From: an uncultured Pseudomonadales bacterium
GTDB lineage: Bacteria; Pseudomonadota; Gammaproteobacteria; Pseudomonadales; Cellvibrionaceae
DNA length: 64,000 bases
Direction of reading: 5' to 3'
NCBI GenBank assembly: GCA_947487765.1
Contig: CANKXO010000001.1
Span: forward strand, 744,001-808,000
In this document: one piece after another, positions 34,337 through 43,215 of the stretch
Layout: each line of letters begins with the position of its first letter
How positions within the stretch are numbered: the stretch's first letter is position 1
Notes under the pieces: generated by a model
Databases searched by the model: none
What the model was told of the DNA's origin: nothing
Seen by the model: only the letters and a program-made list of their open reading frames with translations
Position numbers and translations under genes: made by a program

Positions 34337-36790
34337 ATGAGTCAAACACAAAGCGTTTTTCAAGGAAGAAAGATGATTGTTATCCTCTCTGCCGTTATAG
34401 GCATATTCAGTGTTAGTTATTTCCCATCTTTGCCAAGTGGCCTTACTACCTTTGGGGTAGTTGCACTATTATCTATTTTATTACCTGTTCTGTTTTTTAT
34501 ATTTCGCCGTTACAAACTATTTGTCACTATATTTTTTGCTGTATCCGTAGGGCTTACTTATGGAATTTATTACGGCTATTGGATTATTAATAGCCAGTTA
34601 GCAACAGAGTTAGATGGAGAAAACTTTTTAATCACAGGAACTGTTGTTGGCTTGCCTTATAGCAATAAAAAATCACAACGTTTTAATTTACGAATTCATA
34701 CCATCGAGGCTATTGATAAAACTATACGTTCTGTACCCCTTTCAAATATGCACGATAAAAAAATATCGCTTGCGTGGTATTCTGCTTATTCAAAGCCTTC
34801 ACAAATAATACCAGATATCAAAACAGGTGATTATTGGCGTCTGAAAGTGAAATTGCGTCGCCCTAGAGGTTTTGTCAATCCAGCTGGGTTTGACTATCAA
34901 TTATATCTATTACAGCAGCGCATTATGGCGACAGGTTATGTAAAAAATAGCGAAGACAATCAACGCTTATATCACCAGTGTCAGGATGCGATGATTGATT
35001 GTTGGCGCTATCAGTTGCGAGAAAAATATAGTCGTTTTGACAGTGCTGAAAACCAATCAACATTAGGCCCCTTACTGGGGCTTTTAATCGGTGATCGGCA
35101 GTTTATTTCTGCTGAACAATGGCAGTTGCTAAAAGATACAGGAACTGTTCATTTATTAGCAATATCTGGTTTGCATGTTGGCTTGGCTGCTTTGATAGGG
35201 GGTATGGTCGGTAAGTTTCTAATGCGGCTGTGGCAGCTAGCATTTTTTCGTCATGGCCGTTGGTTTTCTTCCGTTGTCTCTTTTCTATTTGCATTATCTT
35301 ATAGCTTATTAGCGGGTTTAAGTTTACCGACTCAACGAGCATTAATTATGATTGCTATTTTTCATGTGGCGATTATTTTCTGTCGACAGATAGGCCCCTG
35401 GAGGCTCTTAGGGTATGCATTATTTGGTGTAGCTTTAATTGATCCATTGTCTATTCGAGCTCAAGGTTTTTGGCTATCTTTTTTAGCGGTGTCAGCCTTA
35501 TTATTCGTCTTTAATGGGTATATTTCGAAAAATAGAAAAATTAAAGAAAATAATGCTAATTTATTATTACTATCAATCCATGATATTAAAGTAAGATCTT
35601 TAGGATTTTTAAAAGCACAATGGGTAATTGCTCTAGGTTTACTAATACCCAGTGTTTTACTCTTACAGGGTACTAGTTTGTCGGCACCTATAGGTAATTT
35701 GCTAGCGGTACCATTAGTTTCTATTGTCACTGTTCCTTTACTGCTCTTGTCGTTGATCACATTGCTTTTTTCTCTTGATATCGCGCAATTTTTATATCTC
35801 TATGCAGCTAAGAGTATAGAGTGGTTATTTGTTTACTTAGAATGGGTAGAAAGTGTACTTCCTGGTTTTTGGTATTTTGACTTTGGTGAACTTCTGCTAC
35901 CGAATATTTTTATAGCATCTGCAGGTTTAGTTTGGTTATTGTTGCCGAGAGGAATACCTATTCGATGGTTAGGGCTGATATGCTTATTGCCATTGTTTTT
36001 ACCGATACAAGAACGGCCACCATTACGCATTACTTTTTTTGATGTAGGGCAAGGTACGGCAATCGCCATAGAAACGCCAAACCATCAACTGGTCTATGAT
36101 GCTGGGCGTCAATACAGTGAACGTTTTAATGTAGGGCAGCATATTATTGCACCTTATTTGTTGCAACAAGGCAATAATAGCATTGATCACTTAGTGATAA
36201 GCCACAGTGATGGTGATCATGCTGGTGGCGTTAATGGCTTGTTGTCGTTAATCAGTGCAAAAGAGCTTTCTTCAGGCGAACCTACTAAAACAGGAGGTAA
36301 TCAGTGCCAAGCGGGGCAACGCTGGCAATGGGATGATATTTATTTCTCGGTAATATGGCCCACAGAAACCTTTTTGAAGGAGGCAGGACCATCGATAAAC
36401 GATAATAATTATTCGTGTGTCTTATTGATTCGGTATAAAGGCAAAACGATTTTACTTTCTGGCGACATAGAAAAAAGTGTTGAAAAAATATTATTAAAAA
36501 AAGCTGATTTCTCTAAAAATATTTCATTGTTAGCTGTACCGCATCACGGTAGCCAAACATCATCTCACAAAAGTTGGGTAAACCATATACAACCACGCTA
36601 TGCAATATTTTCTGCAGGTTATCTCAATTCATACGGTCATCCTCATCCCAATGTTGTTAATCGATATCAATCTGTAGGGACGAATATGTTGTTTACTGCT
36701 ATCGATGGTGCGGTTACTTTTTCTATTAATAATGATGAATGGGAAATTAAAACGTGGCGTGAATACCGGCGTAACTATTGGTATGAATAA
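34337..36790 (+). CDS. comEC: ComEC/Rec2 DNA-uptake channel protein
   Basis: ComEC forms the inner-membrane channel that takes up single-stranded DNA in natural transformation. The 817-residue protein has N-terminal helices, an OB-like DUF4131 segment (about residues 85-200), the multi-helix Competence domain beginning at LLGLLIGDRQFISAEQW, with TGTVHLLAISGLHVGL, and a C-terminal metallo-beta-lactamase-like domain with DVGQGTAIAIE and SHSDGDHAGG. No clear ribosome site precedes ATG 34337. In Pseudomonas comEC sits beside exbB/lol genes; here lolC is 25 kb away. No other competence gene is visible in the window. Confidence 0.93.
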   Translation: MSQTQSVFQGRKMIVILSAVIGIFSVSYFPSLPSGLTTFGVVALLSILLPVLFFIFRRYKLFVTIFFAVSVGLTYGIYYGYWIINSQLATELDGENFLITGTVVGLPYSNKKSQRFNLRIHTIEAIDKTIRSVPLSNMHDKKISLAWYSAYSKPSQIIPDIKTGDYWRLKVKLRRPRGFVNPAGFDYQLYLLQQRIMATGYVKNSEDNQRLYHQCQDAMIDCWRYQLREKYSRFDSAENQSTLGPLLGLLIGDRQFISAEQWQLLKDTGTVHLLAISGLHVGLAALIGGMVGKFLMRLWQLAFFRHGRWFSSVVSFLFALSYSLLAGLSLPTQRALIMIAIFHVAIIFCRQIGPWRLLGYALFGVALIDPLSIRAQGFWLSFLAVSALLFVFNGYISKNRKIKENNANLLLLSIHDIKVRSLGFLKAQWVIALGLLIPSVLLLQGTSLSAPIGNLLAVPLVSIVTVPLLLLSLITLLFSLDIAQFLYLYAAKSIEWLFVYLEWVESVLPGFWYFDFGELLLPNIFIASAGLVWLLLPRGIPIRWLGLICLLPLFLPIQERPPLRITFFDVGQGTAIAIETPNHQLVYDAGRQYSERFNVGQHIIAPYLLQQGNNSIDHLVISHSDGDHAGGVNGLLSLISAKELSSGEPTKTGGNQCQAGQRWQWDDIYFSVIWPTETFLKEAGPSINDNNYSCVLLIRYKGKTILLSGDIEKSVEKILLKKADFSKNISLLAVPHHGSQTSSHKSWVNHIQPRYAIFSAGYLNSYGHPHPNVVNRYQSVGTNMLFTAIDGAVTFSINNDEWEIKTWREYRRNYWYE

Positions 36791-37116
36791 TCACGATAAG
36801 ATATGGGCGACAATATGGTGCATATTTATTTGTATTGCAGAAGAGTATAAAAATGTCAAAAAATTTCACGAAAAAGAAAGCTGCTTCGTTTTTTAATTTA
36901 AATTGTCGCTTATAACGCTTTGTTTGGGTTAGTTTTTATAAAAATAATAAGACTAAGGTCGAATAATCAGTATAATGGCTGGATGCCTTTCTGGTAGGCA
37001 AAACTACTTTATAATGAGTAGACGAATAGATCCTTCTTTTGTTAGAGTAAAAATTAAATAATAAATGGCCTAAAATAGTGCATTTTTGCGTTAAATAGGA
37101 CTCATGATATCCCGCT
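36791..37116. other. Intergenic region before the Mrp operon
   Basis: This 326-bp stretch separates comEC from the antiporter operon. It holds a small open frame (36783-36896, 37 codons) without support. It probably contains the promoter of the mrp operon, but no convincing -35/-10 pair stands out, and I see no terminator hairpin after comEC. Confidence 0.35.
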
Positions 37117-37650
37117 ATGCAACAACGACGACAATTATTTCGTATTATTATTACCCTTACAATACTTTGGCTATTGCTTTCGGGAATGTTCAAGCCTATG
37201 CAATTAGTACTGGGTGTACTTTCTATTGGCATCGTTGCATACCTTTCTGTCAAAATGAAAGTGCTGATGCACAGAGGGCAGCCGCTATATTTTCGTGTAT
37301 TTTACGTTGTGCAGTATTGCTTTTGGTTAATCTTTCAAATACTGCTCTCTAATATTGATGTGATTAAGCGCATTATCAGCCCATCACTTCCTATTAAGCC
37401 TATATTGAAAGCGATACCCTGTAAGCAGAAAACTGAATTGGGGCGCGTTATTTACGCTAATTCCATCACATTAACCCCCGGCACGGTTGCTATTAATATT
37501 GCCCAAAATAGTGATGTGCTCGTCCATGCTTTACATATCGATACTATAACTGATTTAGAAGAAGGCGAGATGGGTGACAGGGTGTGTCGTCTAGAGCCTA
37601 AAATGAAATCAGCCTCTAATGCTGATAATCCATCTACGAGGACGGGTTAA
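37117..37650 (+). CDS. mnhE: Mrp-type Na+/H+ antiporter subunit E
   Basis: MnhE/MrpE is a small membrane subunit of the multi-component cation/proton antiporter. The 177-residue protein has two N-terminal hydrophobic segments (about 9-38) and a third around residues 62-82. The family core is visible as LGRVIYANSITLTPGTVAINI followed by VHALHIDTITDL. It opens a run of nine genes on the + strand and its stop codon overlaps the mnhF start. Confidence 0.93.
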   Translation: MQQRRQLFRIIITLTILWLLLSGMFKPMQLVLGVLSIGIVAYLSVKMKVLMHRGQPLYFRVFYVVQYCFWLIFQILLSNIDVIKRIISPSLPIKPILKAIPCKQKTELGRVIYANSITLTPGTVAINIAQNSDVLVHALHIDTITDLEEGEMGDRVCRLEPKMKSASNADNPSTRTG

Positions 37651-37931
37651 TGTATCTGGCTTTAGTCATAGCAGTGCTTGTAGCGCTTGTATTAGTATTA
37701 ACTCGTGCTTTGCTTGGTCCTACCATCTATGATCGGATGTTATCGGTTAACTCGGCTGGAACAAAAGTCGTTATATTAATTGCAGCATATGGTTTTTTAA
37801 CTGGCCGGCCAGATTTTGTTGATATTTCTTTGTTGTATGCACTCATCAACTACATCACTACTATCGCTGTACTGAAGTTTTTTGAATATGGCGATTTAGG
37901 CTCTGGAGCCTATCAAGAGGATGATATCTGA
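37650..37931 (+). CDS. mnhF: Mrp-type antiporter subunit F
   Basis: The 93-residue protein has three membrane helices and the family motif LLGPTIYDRMLSVNSAGTKVV, with FVDISLLYALINYITTIAVLKFFE in the last helix. It overlaps mnhE by one base at its start and mnhG by one base at its end, so the three genes are translationally coupled. Confidence 0.94.
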   Translation: MYLALVIAVLVALVLVLTRALLGPTIYDRMLSVNSAGTKVVILIAAYGFLTGRPDFVDISLLYALINYITTIAVLKFFEYGDLGSGAYQEDDI

Positions 37932-38356
37932 TGGAATTACTCGTCGATATTGTCAGTGGTATCTTTATATTAATCGGCTGTGTCTTTATGGTGGGCGGTG
38001 CAGTTGGTTTGATTCGAATGCCTGATTTTTATACACGTTTGCATGCTGCCAGTGTAACGGATACCGGCGGTATCCTGTTTATTATGATTGGGTTGATACT
38101 GCAAGCATTGTTTATTTTTGATAACCCTATGGCAGCGGTTAAACTGTTTCTGGTGATTATTTTTATTTTCTTTACTGCTCCTACCGCTTCTCATGCAGTG
38201 GCTAAAGCTGCCTTAATGGCGAATATTATCCCGCAGTGCCAGGATGGAAAATCAGTCGTTGATAAATCGTTGGCATCTATTTATCACGATAAAAAATTAT
38301 CTCCCACTGATGCTAAACAGCAAGTAAAGACAGTAGAGGGTGATGATCGTGTTTGA
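37931..38356 (+). CDS. mnhG: Mrp-type antiporter subunit G
   Basis: MnhG is a three-helix membrane subunit. The motif VGLIRMPDFYTRLHAASVTDTGG near residues 28-50 is the family signature, and APTASHAVAKAALMA marks the end of the last helix. A hydrophilic tail of about 35 residues follows. Its 3' end overlaps the next gene by 14-17 bp. Confidence 0.94.
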   Translation: MELLVDIVSGIFILIGCVFMVGGAVGLIRMPDFYTRLHAASVTDTGGILFIMIGLILQALFIFDNPMAAVKLFLVIIFIFFTAPTASHAVAKAALMANIIPQCQDGKSVVDKSLASIYHDKKLSPTDAKQQVKTVEGDDRV

Positions 38357-38963
38357 GGATATTGCCGCTATCGAACATTTTGTTGTGATGATATTGCTGA
38401 CCGTTTTGATTGTATTAACGCTGGGTATCATTTATTTGAAGGATTTATTGGCAGCAGTAATACTTTCAGGTTTATATAGTCTGGTATCTGCGGCTATTTT
38501 TGTTGCAATGGATGCCGTTGATGTTGCTTTTACCGAAGCGGCAGTAGGTGCTGGTATTTCTACCATTATATTATTAGGTGCATTATCGTTTACCAAGCGC
38601 GAACAAAAGCCTCAGAAGCATAATAATCTTCCTGCATTGATTATTGTTTGTATGACGGGGGCTTTATTGATTTATGGGACATTAGATATGCCTAGTTATG
38701 GTGATGGCAAATCCCCAGCAAACTCTAATCCTCAATTAGCTCAGCATTACCTCCAGAAATCTCCAGATGAAACCGGCGTGCCTAATGTGGTGACATCTGT
38801 ATTGGCCAGTTATCGGGGTTACGATACGTTAGGAGAAACGGCAGTTGTTTTTACCGCAGCGATTGGTGTGTTGAGTCTGTTGGGTTTACGTCGAAGGCGG
38901 CGTCAAGAAGATCCGAATTTAACACCAAGACAGCGTCGCCGTCAGCAAAGTGAGGATACGTAA
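38343..38963 (+). CDS. DUF4040/MbhD-type antiporter subunit (split part of MnhA)
   Basis: The 206-residue protein begins with a helix bundle like the MbhD/DUF4040 domain: LTVLIVLTLGIIYLKDLLAAVILSGLYS and DVAFTEAAVGAGISTIILLGAL. A second hydrophobic part with VLASYRGYDTLGETAVVFTAAIGVLSLLG resembles MbhE. In typical Mrp systems these domains are fused to the C terminus of MnhA; here they are a separate gene, as in Mbh-type and group-2-like operons. GTG 38340, ATG 38343 and GTG 38349 are all possible starts. Confidence 0.82.
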   Translation: MIVFEDIAAIEHFVVMILLTVLIVLTLGIIYLKDLLAAVILSGLYSLVSAAIFVAMDAVDVAFTEAAVGAGISTIILLGALSFTKREQKPQKHNNLPALIIVCMTGALLIYGTLDMPSYGDGKSPANSNPQLAQHYLQKSPDETGVPNVVTSVLASYRGYDTLGETAVVFTAAIGVLSLLGLRRRRRQEDPNLTPRQRRRQQSEDT

Positions 38964-39014
38964 TGACTTTTATGGTTTCCCTCAATATAAAAATGACTAA
39001 CACGGAAGGTTTTT

Positions 39015-39482
39015 GTGAATAAGCAATTAGAGCAAAGACATCGCGTTGTACAGGTTATTACTAAATTTTTAACCCCTATGATTTTATTGTTTGCATTTTA
39101 TGTGCAATTTCATGGTGATTTTGGTCCCGGAGGTGGTTTTCAGGCCGGCGTTATTTTTGCCTCTGTCTTTATCCTCCATGGTTTGATTTTTGGTGAAGGC
39201 CGTACTCGTTTGGTGGTCACACCTAATATTTTGCGTATATCAATGTCGTTAGGGTTGTTGCTTTATGCGGGTACCGGTGTGGTTAGCTTATTACTGGGAG
39301 GTAATTTTTTAGATTACTCTGTACTGGCAAGTGACGCGGTATCAGGCCAGCATTGGGGGATTTTTGTTGTCGAATTGGGTGTGGGTATTACTGTTGCAGC
39401 CGTGATGATTTCATTGTTTTATTGCTTCTCAAGCAACCGCTTTTTAGACCGTATTCCTTTTAAAATACAAGAGGAAGAGTAA
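39015..39482 (+). CDS. mnhB: Mrp-type antiporter subunit B
   Basis: The 155-residue protein has four membrane helices and the MnhB core: ITKFLTPMILLFAFYVQFHG then DFGPGGGFQAGVIFASVFIL. The start is GTG with GGAAGG 6 nt upstream. It follows the DUF4040 gene after 51 bp and is followed by mnhC after two bases, consistent with one transcript. Confidence 0.93.
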   Translation: MNKQLEQRHRVVQVITKFLTPMILLFAFYVQFHGDFGPGGGFQAGVIFASVFILHGLIFGEGRTRLVVTPNILRISMSLGLLLYAGTGVVSLLLGGNFLDYSVLASDAVSGQHWGIFVVELGVGITVAAVMISLFYCFSSNRFLDRIPFKIQEEE

Positions 39483-39484
39483 GG

Positions 39485-39889
39485 ATGGAATTTTTTGCGC
39501 TGTATAACGATTGGGCTGTGATAGTTCTTATGATGGCCGGGTTCTATATTATGATAGCTCGCCATAATCTAGTGAAGAAAATCCTGGGCTTGAGCATTTT
39601 TCAAACAGGCATTTTTTACTTTTATGTAGGCCTAGGAAAAGTTGATGGTGGCACAGCTCCCATTTTTATTGAAGAAAACGAAAAACTAACAGAAGCCGTT
39701 ATTTATTCGAACCCTTTACCTCATGTACTTATTTTAACCGCTATCGTGGTTGGAGTAGCAACGATGGCTGTTGGTTTGGCGCTGATTGTTCGCATTTATG
39801 AAAAATACGGTTCTATTGAAGAAGATGAAATTCAAGCAATCGATGAACAAGAACAGATTAATGATCACAATGGTCATGCGGACCATTAA
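39485..39889 (+). CDS. mnhC: Mrp-type antiporter subunit C (NuoK-like)
   Basis: The 134-residue protein resembles NuoK of complex I: three helices, the segment NLVKKILGLSIFQTGIFYFYV, and NPLPHVLILTAIVVGVATMAVGLALIVRIYE. A charged tail of about 25 residues ends in a His-rich stretch (NDHNGHADH). Confidence 0.93.
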   Translation: MEFFALYNDWAVIVLMMAGFYIMIARHNLVKKILGLSIFQTGIFYFYVGLGKVDGGTAPIFIEENEKLTEAVIYSNPLPHVLILTAIVVGVATMAVGLALIVRIYEKYGSIEEDEIQAIDEQEQINDHNGHADH

Positions 39890-39928
39890 TTCTAATAACG
39901 ATAAAATACACTAACAGAACTTATCTAC

Positions 39929-41422
39929 ATGCCTTATAACATTCATTTCCCTGCATTATTAATAGTGTTGCCATTAATGGCTGCGCCTTTATGTGTCATT
40001 GTAAGGCATTCTTTTTTCTCATGGCTGATCGCGGTTGTAGTCAATATTTGTGTTGTACTCTTTTCAGTTTCATTATTGTTACAAGTTATTGATGGTGATG
40101 TGATTCGGTATACTTTAGGAGGATGGGCGGCGCCTACGGGTATTGAGTATTATATTGATACCTTGAATGCTGTGTTGATGGTTGTCATTTCTATTATCAG
40201 CTTTTTTAGCCTGATTTATTCCAAAGCATCTATCCAGGCTGAAATTGCGCCACAAAGGTATTATTTATTTTACACGGGGTGGTTGCTGTGTTTGACGGGT
40301 CTACTTGGCATTGTGATTACTGGTGATGCGTTTAACGTCTTTGTCTTTTTAGAAATATCTTCTCTCTCAATGTATATGCTTATCGCTTTAGGAAAAGAAA
40401 GAAAGCAAGCATTGTTGGCCGCTTTTCGTTATTTAATTATGGGTAGTGTTGGTGCTTCCTTTATCCTCTTGGGTATCGGGTTCTTATATGCAGCGACAGG
40501 GACACTTAATATGTCCGATTTAGCATTACATTTAGTCGATGCAGATCAGTCGCGTACCGTTATTGTTGGCTTTAGTTTTATTACGGTTGGTTTACTCATT
40601 AAATCAGCGATTTTCCCAGTGTATTCATGGTTACCCAATGCGTATCAGTATGCGCCTTCGGCGGTTACTGCCTTTCTGGCCGGTACTGCCACTAAAGTCT
40701 CATTGTATGTTTTTCTGCGTTTCTTTTTTCATGTGTTTGGTAGTGAGTACAGTTTTGCTGAGATGCTGTTAGGTAAAATATTAATGCCTTTAGCAATTGT
40801 TGGTTTTTTTGCGATGTCAATTGTCGCCATTTTCCAAACAGATATTCGCCGCTTATTGGCATACTCCAGTATTGCACAGATAGGCTATATGTTTGCAGCA
40901 GTGAGTATGGCAACTGAAGCAGGCGTTGCGGCAGGGGTTATTCATATTATTAACCATGCGTTTATTAAAACTGCTTTATTTATTGCGGTTGGGTGTATTG
41001 CTTATCGCTTGGGATCTTCTCGTATTGCAGATATGGGTAATTTAATTGCATTGATGCCATGGACCGCGAGCGCTTTTATTATTGGAGGCCTTAGTTTGAT
41101 AGGTGTGCCATTAACCGCAGGGTTTGTCAGTAAGTGGTATCTGGTGACTGCTGCTATTGATAGTGGTTGGTGGTCAATTGCAATAATGGTGCTATTGAGT
41201 TCCTTAATGGCGATTATGTATATAGGTAAAATTATCGAGGTTTTTTGTTTTAGAAAAACAACCGAAAATATGAAAGGTGCTGATGTGAAAGAGGCACCTT
41301 TATTTATGTTAATTCCTTTATGGGCATTAATAATCATCAGTGTTTATACAGGAATTAATGGCAGCATTGTTGTAGGTACAGCCGAGCTTGCTGCTAGTCA
41401 ACTCATGGGCGGCATGTTATGA
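39929..41422 (+). CDS. mnhD: Mrp-type antiporter subunit D (first of three ND2/4/5-like proteins)
   Basis: The 497-residue polytopic protein belongs to the proton-pumping ND2/ND4/ND5 antiporter family. Characteristic blocks are GDAFNVFVFLEISSLSMYMLIALG, SAIFPVYSWLPNAYQYAPSAVTAFLAG with the functional Lys/His region, and IRRLLAYSSIAQIGYMFAAVSM. Its stop overlaps the next gene by 4 bp. Among the three homologues in this operon it keeps the most standard MnhD features. Confidence 0.92.
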   Translation: MPYNIHFPALLIVLPLMAAPLCVIVRHSFFSWLIAVVVNICVVLFSVSLLLQVIDGDVIRYTLGGWAAPTGIEYYIDTLNAVLMVVISIISFFSLIYSKASIQAEIAPQRYYLFYTGWLLCLTGLLGIVITGDAFNVFVFLEISSLSMYMLIALGKERKQALLAAFRYLIMGSVGASFILLGIGFLYAATGTLNMSDLALHLVDADQSRTVIVGFSFITVGLLIKSAIFPVYSWLPNAYQYAPSAVTAFLAGTATKVSLYVFLRFFFHVFGSEYSFAEMLLGKILMPLAIVGFFAMSIVAIFQTDIRRLLAYSSIAQIGYMFAAVSMATEAGVAAGVIHIINHAFIKTALFIAVGCIAYRLGSSRIADMGNLIALMPWTASAFIIGGLSLIGVPLTAGFVSKWYLVTAAIDSGWWSIAIMVLLSSLMAIMYIGKIIEVFCFRKTTENMKGADVKEAPLFMLIPLWALIIISVYTGINGSIVVGTAELAASQLMGGML

Positions 41423-42876
41423 ACCCACTAGTCACATTATTGCCGCCCTTACTTGTAATACCATTCATTATATTTTTTGGTGAGCGCCAGAAAAATATTC
41501 GTGAGCTCTGTATTTTTATTGCCGGTGGTATTTTACTGGTATTGAATATTTCGCTTTATCAAAATTTCCTTGATGGCCAGACAATTGTAAGTGGCAGCAT
41601 TACACTTTTTGATGGGTTAAAGTTGTATCTTAAAGCAGAGCCGTTAGGTATCTTATTTGCGCTGCTTGCCAGCTTTTTATGGATAGTGACAACCCTTTAC
41701 AGTATTGGCTACATGCGTGGGCACAATGAGAAGAATCAAACACGCTTTTATGTTTGTTTTGCCATCGCTATTGCTTCAGTAATGGCTGCTGCTTATGCTG
41801 GCAATTTATTAACTTTATTTGTTGCGTACGAAGCTATTACTTTGTCGACATTCCCTCTGGTTACTCATTCGGGGACAGAAAAAGCGAAGCGAGCGGGGCG
41901 TATCTATTTAGGTGTGTTGATGGGTGGTTCTATCGTTCTGCTTATGCCGGCCATTATTGTTATATGGTGGATAACTGGTAGTGTTGATTTTGTGAGTGGT
42001 GGTGTATTTAACGAGAGCGAAGTATCACCATTTTGGGCGACCTTATTATTAATGTTAATTGTTTTCGGAACGGGTAAAGCAGCACTGATGCCTTTTCATA
42101 ATTGGTTACCGAATGCAATGGTGGCACCTACGCCTGTCAGCGCATTGCTGCATGCTGTGGCTGTAGTTAAAACAGGTGTGTTTTTAATAATTAAAGTGAT
42201 TGTATATATCTTTGGCTTTGATTTTATTGCCAGTACAGGCGCTGCTGATATTTTGTTGGTTTTTGCAGCGGGAACAATTTTGCTAGCATCGCTGATTGCA
42301 ATGACAAAAGATAATTTAAAAGAACGCCTTGCTTATTCAACTATTAGCCAGCTGTCTTATATCGTAATGGCAGCATTAATTGCGAATACGCTAGCTGCTC
42401 AAGGAGCTGCCTTACATATTGTGAGTCATGCCTTCGGTAAAATAACGTTATTCTTTTGCGCTGGTGCAATAATGGTTGCTTTACATAAAAAAGCGATTAG
42501 TGAATTAGATGGTATCGGTAAACAAATGCCATATACGATGACGGCATTTTTTATTGCTGCAATCAGCATTATAGGGCTTCCACCATTGATTGGTGTGTGG
42601 AGTAAGTTAGTTATTGCAGAAGGTGCAATTGAAGGAGGGCAGTTATGGCTGGTTGCCGTTCTGATTATTAGTTCTTTACTGAATATTGCCTATTTGTTGC
42701 CAATTCCTATAAGGGCTTTTTTTAAGGCAGCTCCAATAGAGGGTGATAATTATCAGGCTTGTGAGATGCAAGAAGCGCCATTGGCCTGTTTAGTCGCCAT
42801 TGCGATAACAACGTTAGGATGTATTGTTTTATTTTTCCAAACTCACACGATCAGTGAATTACTGTCCTTGATATAA
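41419..42876 (+). CDS. Mrp-type antiporter subunit D-like (second ND2/4/5-like protein)
   Basis: The 485-residue membrane protein has the same fold as MnhD, with SIGYMRGHNEKNQTRFYVCFAIA, FVAYEAITLSTFPLVTHSGT, ALMPFHNWLPNAMVAPTPVSALLHAVAVVKTGVFL and NLKERLAYSTISQLSYIVMAAL. The LHAVAVVKTGVFL block, with HA rather than FLAG, is closer to NuoL/MnhA-type subunits, so it may replace the N-terminal half of MnhA. Start ATG 41419 overlaps the previous stop. Confidence 0.88.
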   Translation: MNPLVTLLPPLLVIPFIIFFGERQKNIRELCIFIAGGILLVLNISLYQNFLDGQTIVSGSITLFDGLKLYLKAEPLGILFALLASFLWIVTTLYSIGYMRGHNEKNQTRFYVCFAIAIASVMAAAYAGNLLTLFVAYEAITLSTFPLVTHSGTEKAKRAGRIYLGVLMGGSIVLLMPAIIVIWWITGSVDFVSGGVFNESEVSPFWATLLLMLIVFGTGKAALMPFHNWLPNAMVAPTPVSALLHAVAVVKTGVFLIIKVIVYIFGFDFIASTGAADILLVFAAGTILLASLIAMTKDNLKERLAYSTISQLSYIVMAALIANTLAAQGAALHIVSHAFGKITLFFCAGAIMVALHKKAISELDGIGKQMPYTMTAFFIAAISIIGLPPLIGVWSKLVIAEGAIEGGQLWLVAVLIISSLLNIAYLLPIPIRAFFKAAPIEGDNYQACEMQEAPLACLVAIAITTLGCIVLFFQTHTISELLSLI

Positions 42877-42909
42877 CGGCACTGATATAAAAAGATTAGG
42901 TACAGAATA

Positions 42910-43215
42910 ATGCAAAGTGATAAACATTCATCTAATGATCAGTCAGAGCAAGGTTTTTTTGATCGTCCTTCAAATATTCAATGGATGTTGCGTGTTTTTT
43001 ATAGTATTTGTGCTTTCTTGGTTATTATCGACTTTTTTATTCATCGCCACATAGAGACCGCCGCAGAAAAACTTCCTGCTTTTTATGCTATCTATGGCTT
43101 TGTCGCTTGTGTCATTTTGGTTTTAATTGCGAATCAAATGCGAAAGTTACTAATACGTGATGAACATTATTATGAGAATACTGAAAGCTCATCAGGTAAG
43201 GATAGCGATCAATGA
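42910..43215 (+). CDS. Small membrane protein in the antiporter operon
   Basis: The 101-residue protein has two hydrophobic helices (about residues 27-45 and 60-77) between charged ends. I do not recognise a family. It overlaps the start of the next gene by 4 bp and lies between two large antiporter subunits, so it is probably part of the complex or helps assemble it. Confidence 0.7.
   Translation: MQSDKHSSNDQSEQGFFDRPSNIQWMLRVFYSICAFLVIIDFFIHRHIETAAEKLPAFYAIYGFVACVILVLIANQMRKLLIRDEHYYENTESSSGKDSDQ

Noticed and set aside
36783-36896. 37-codon frame at the end of comEC
   Set aside because: It overlaps the comEC stop region, has no ribosome site and its composition looks random.
41002-41337. 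111-codon minus-strand frame within mnhD
   Set aside because: It is opposite a clear membrane-protein gene and shows no family features.
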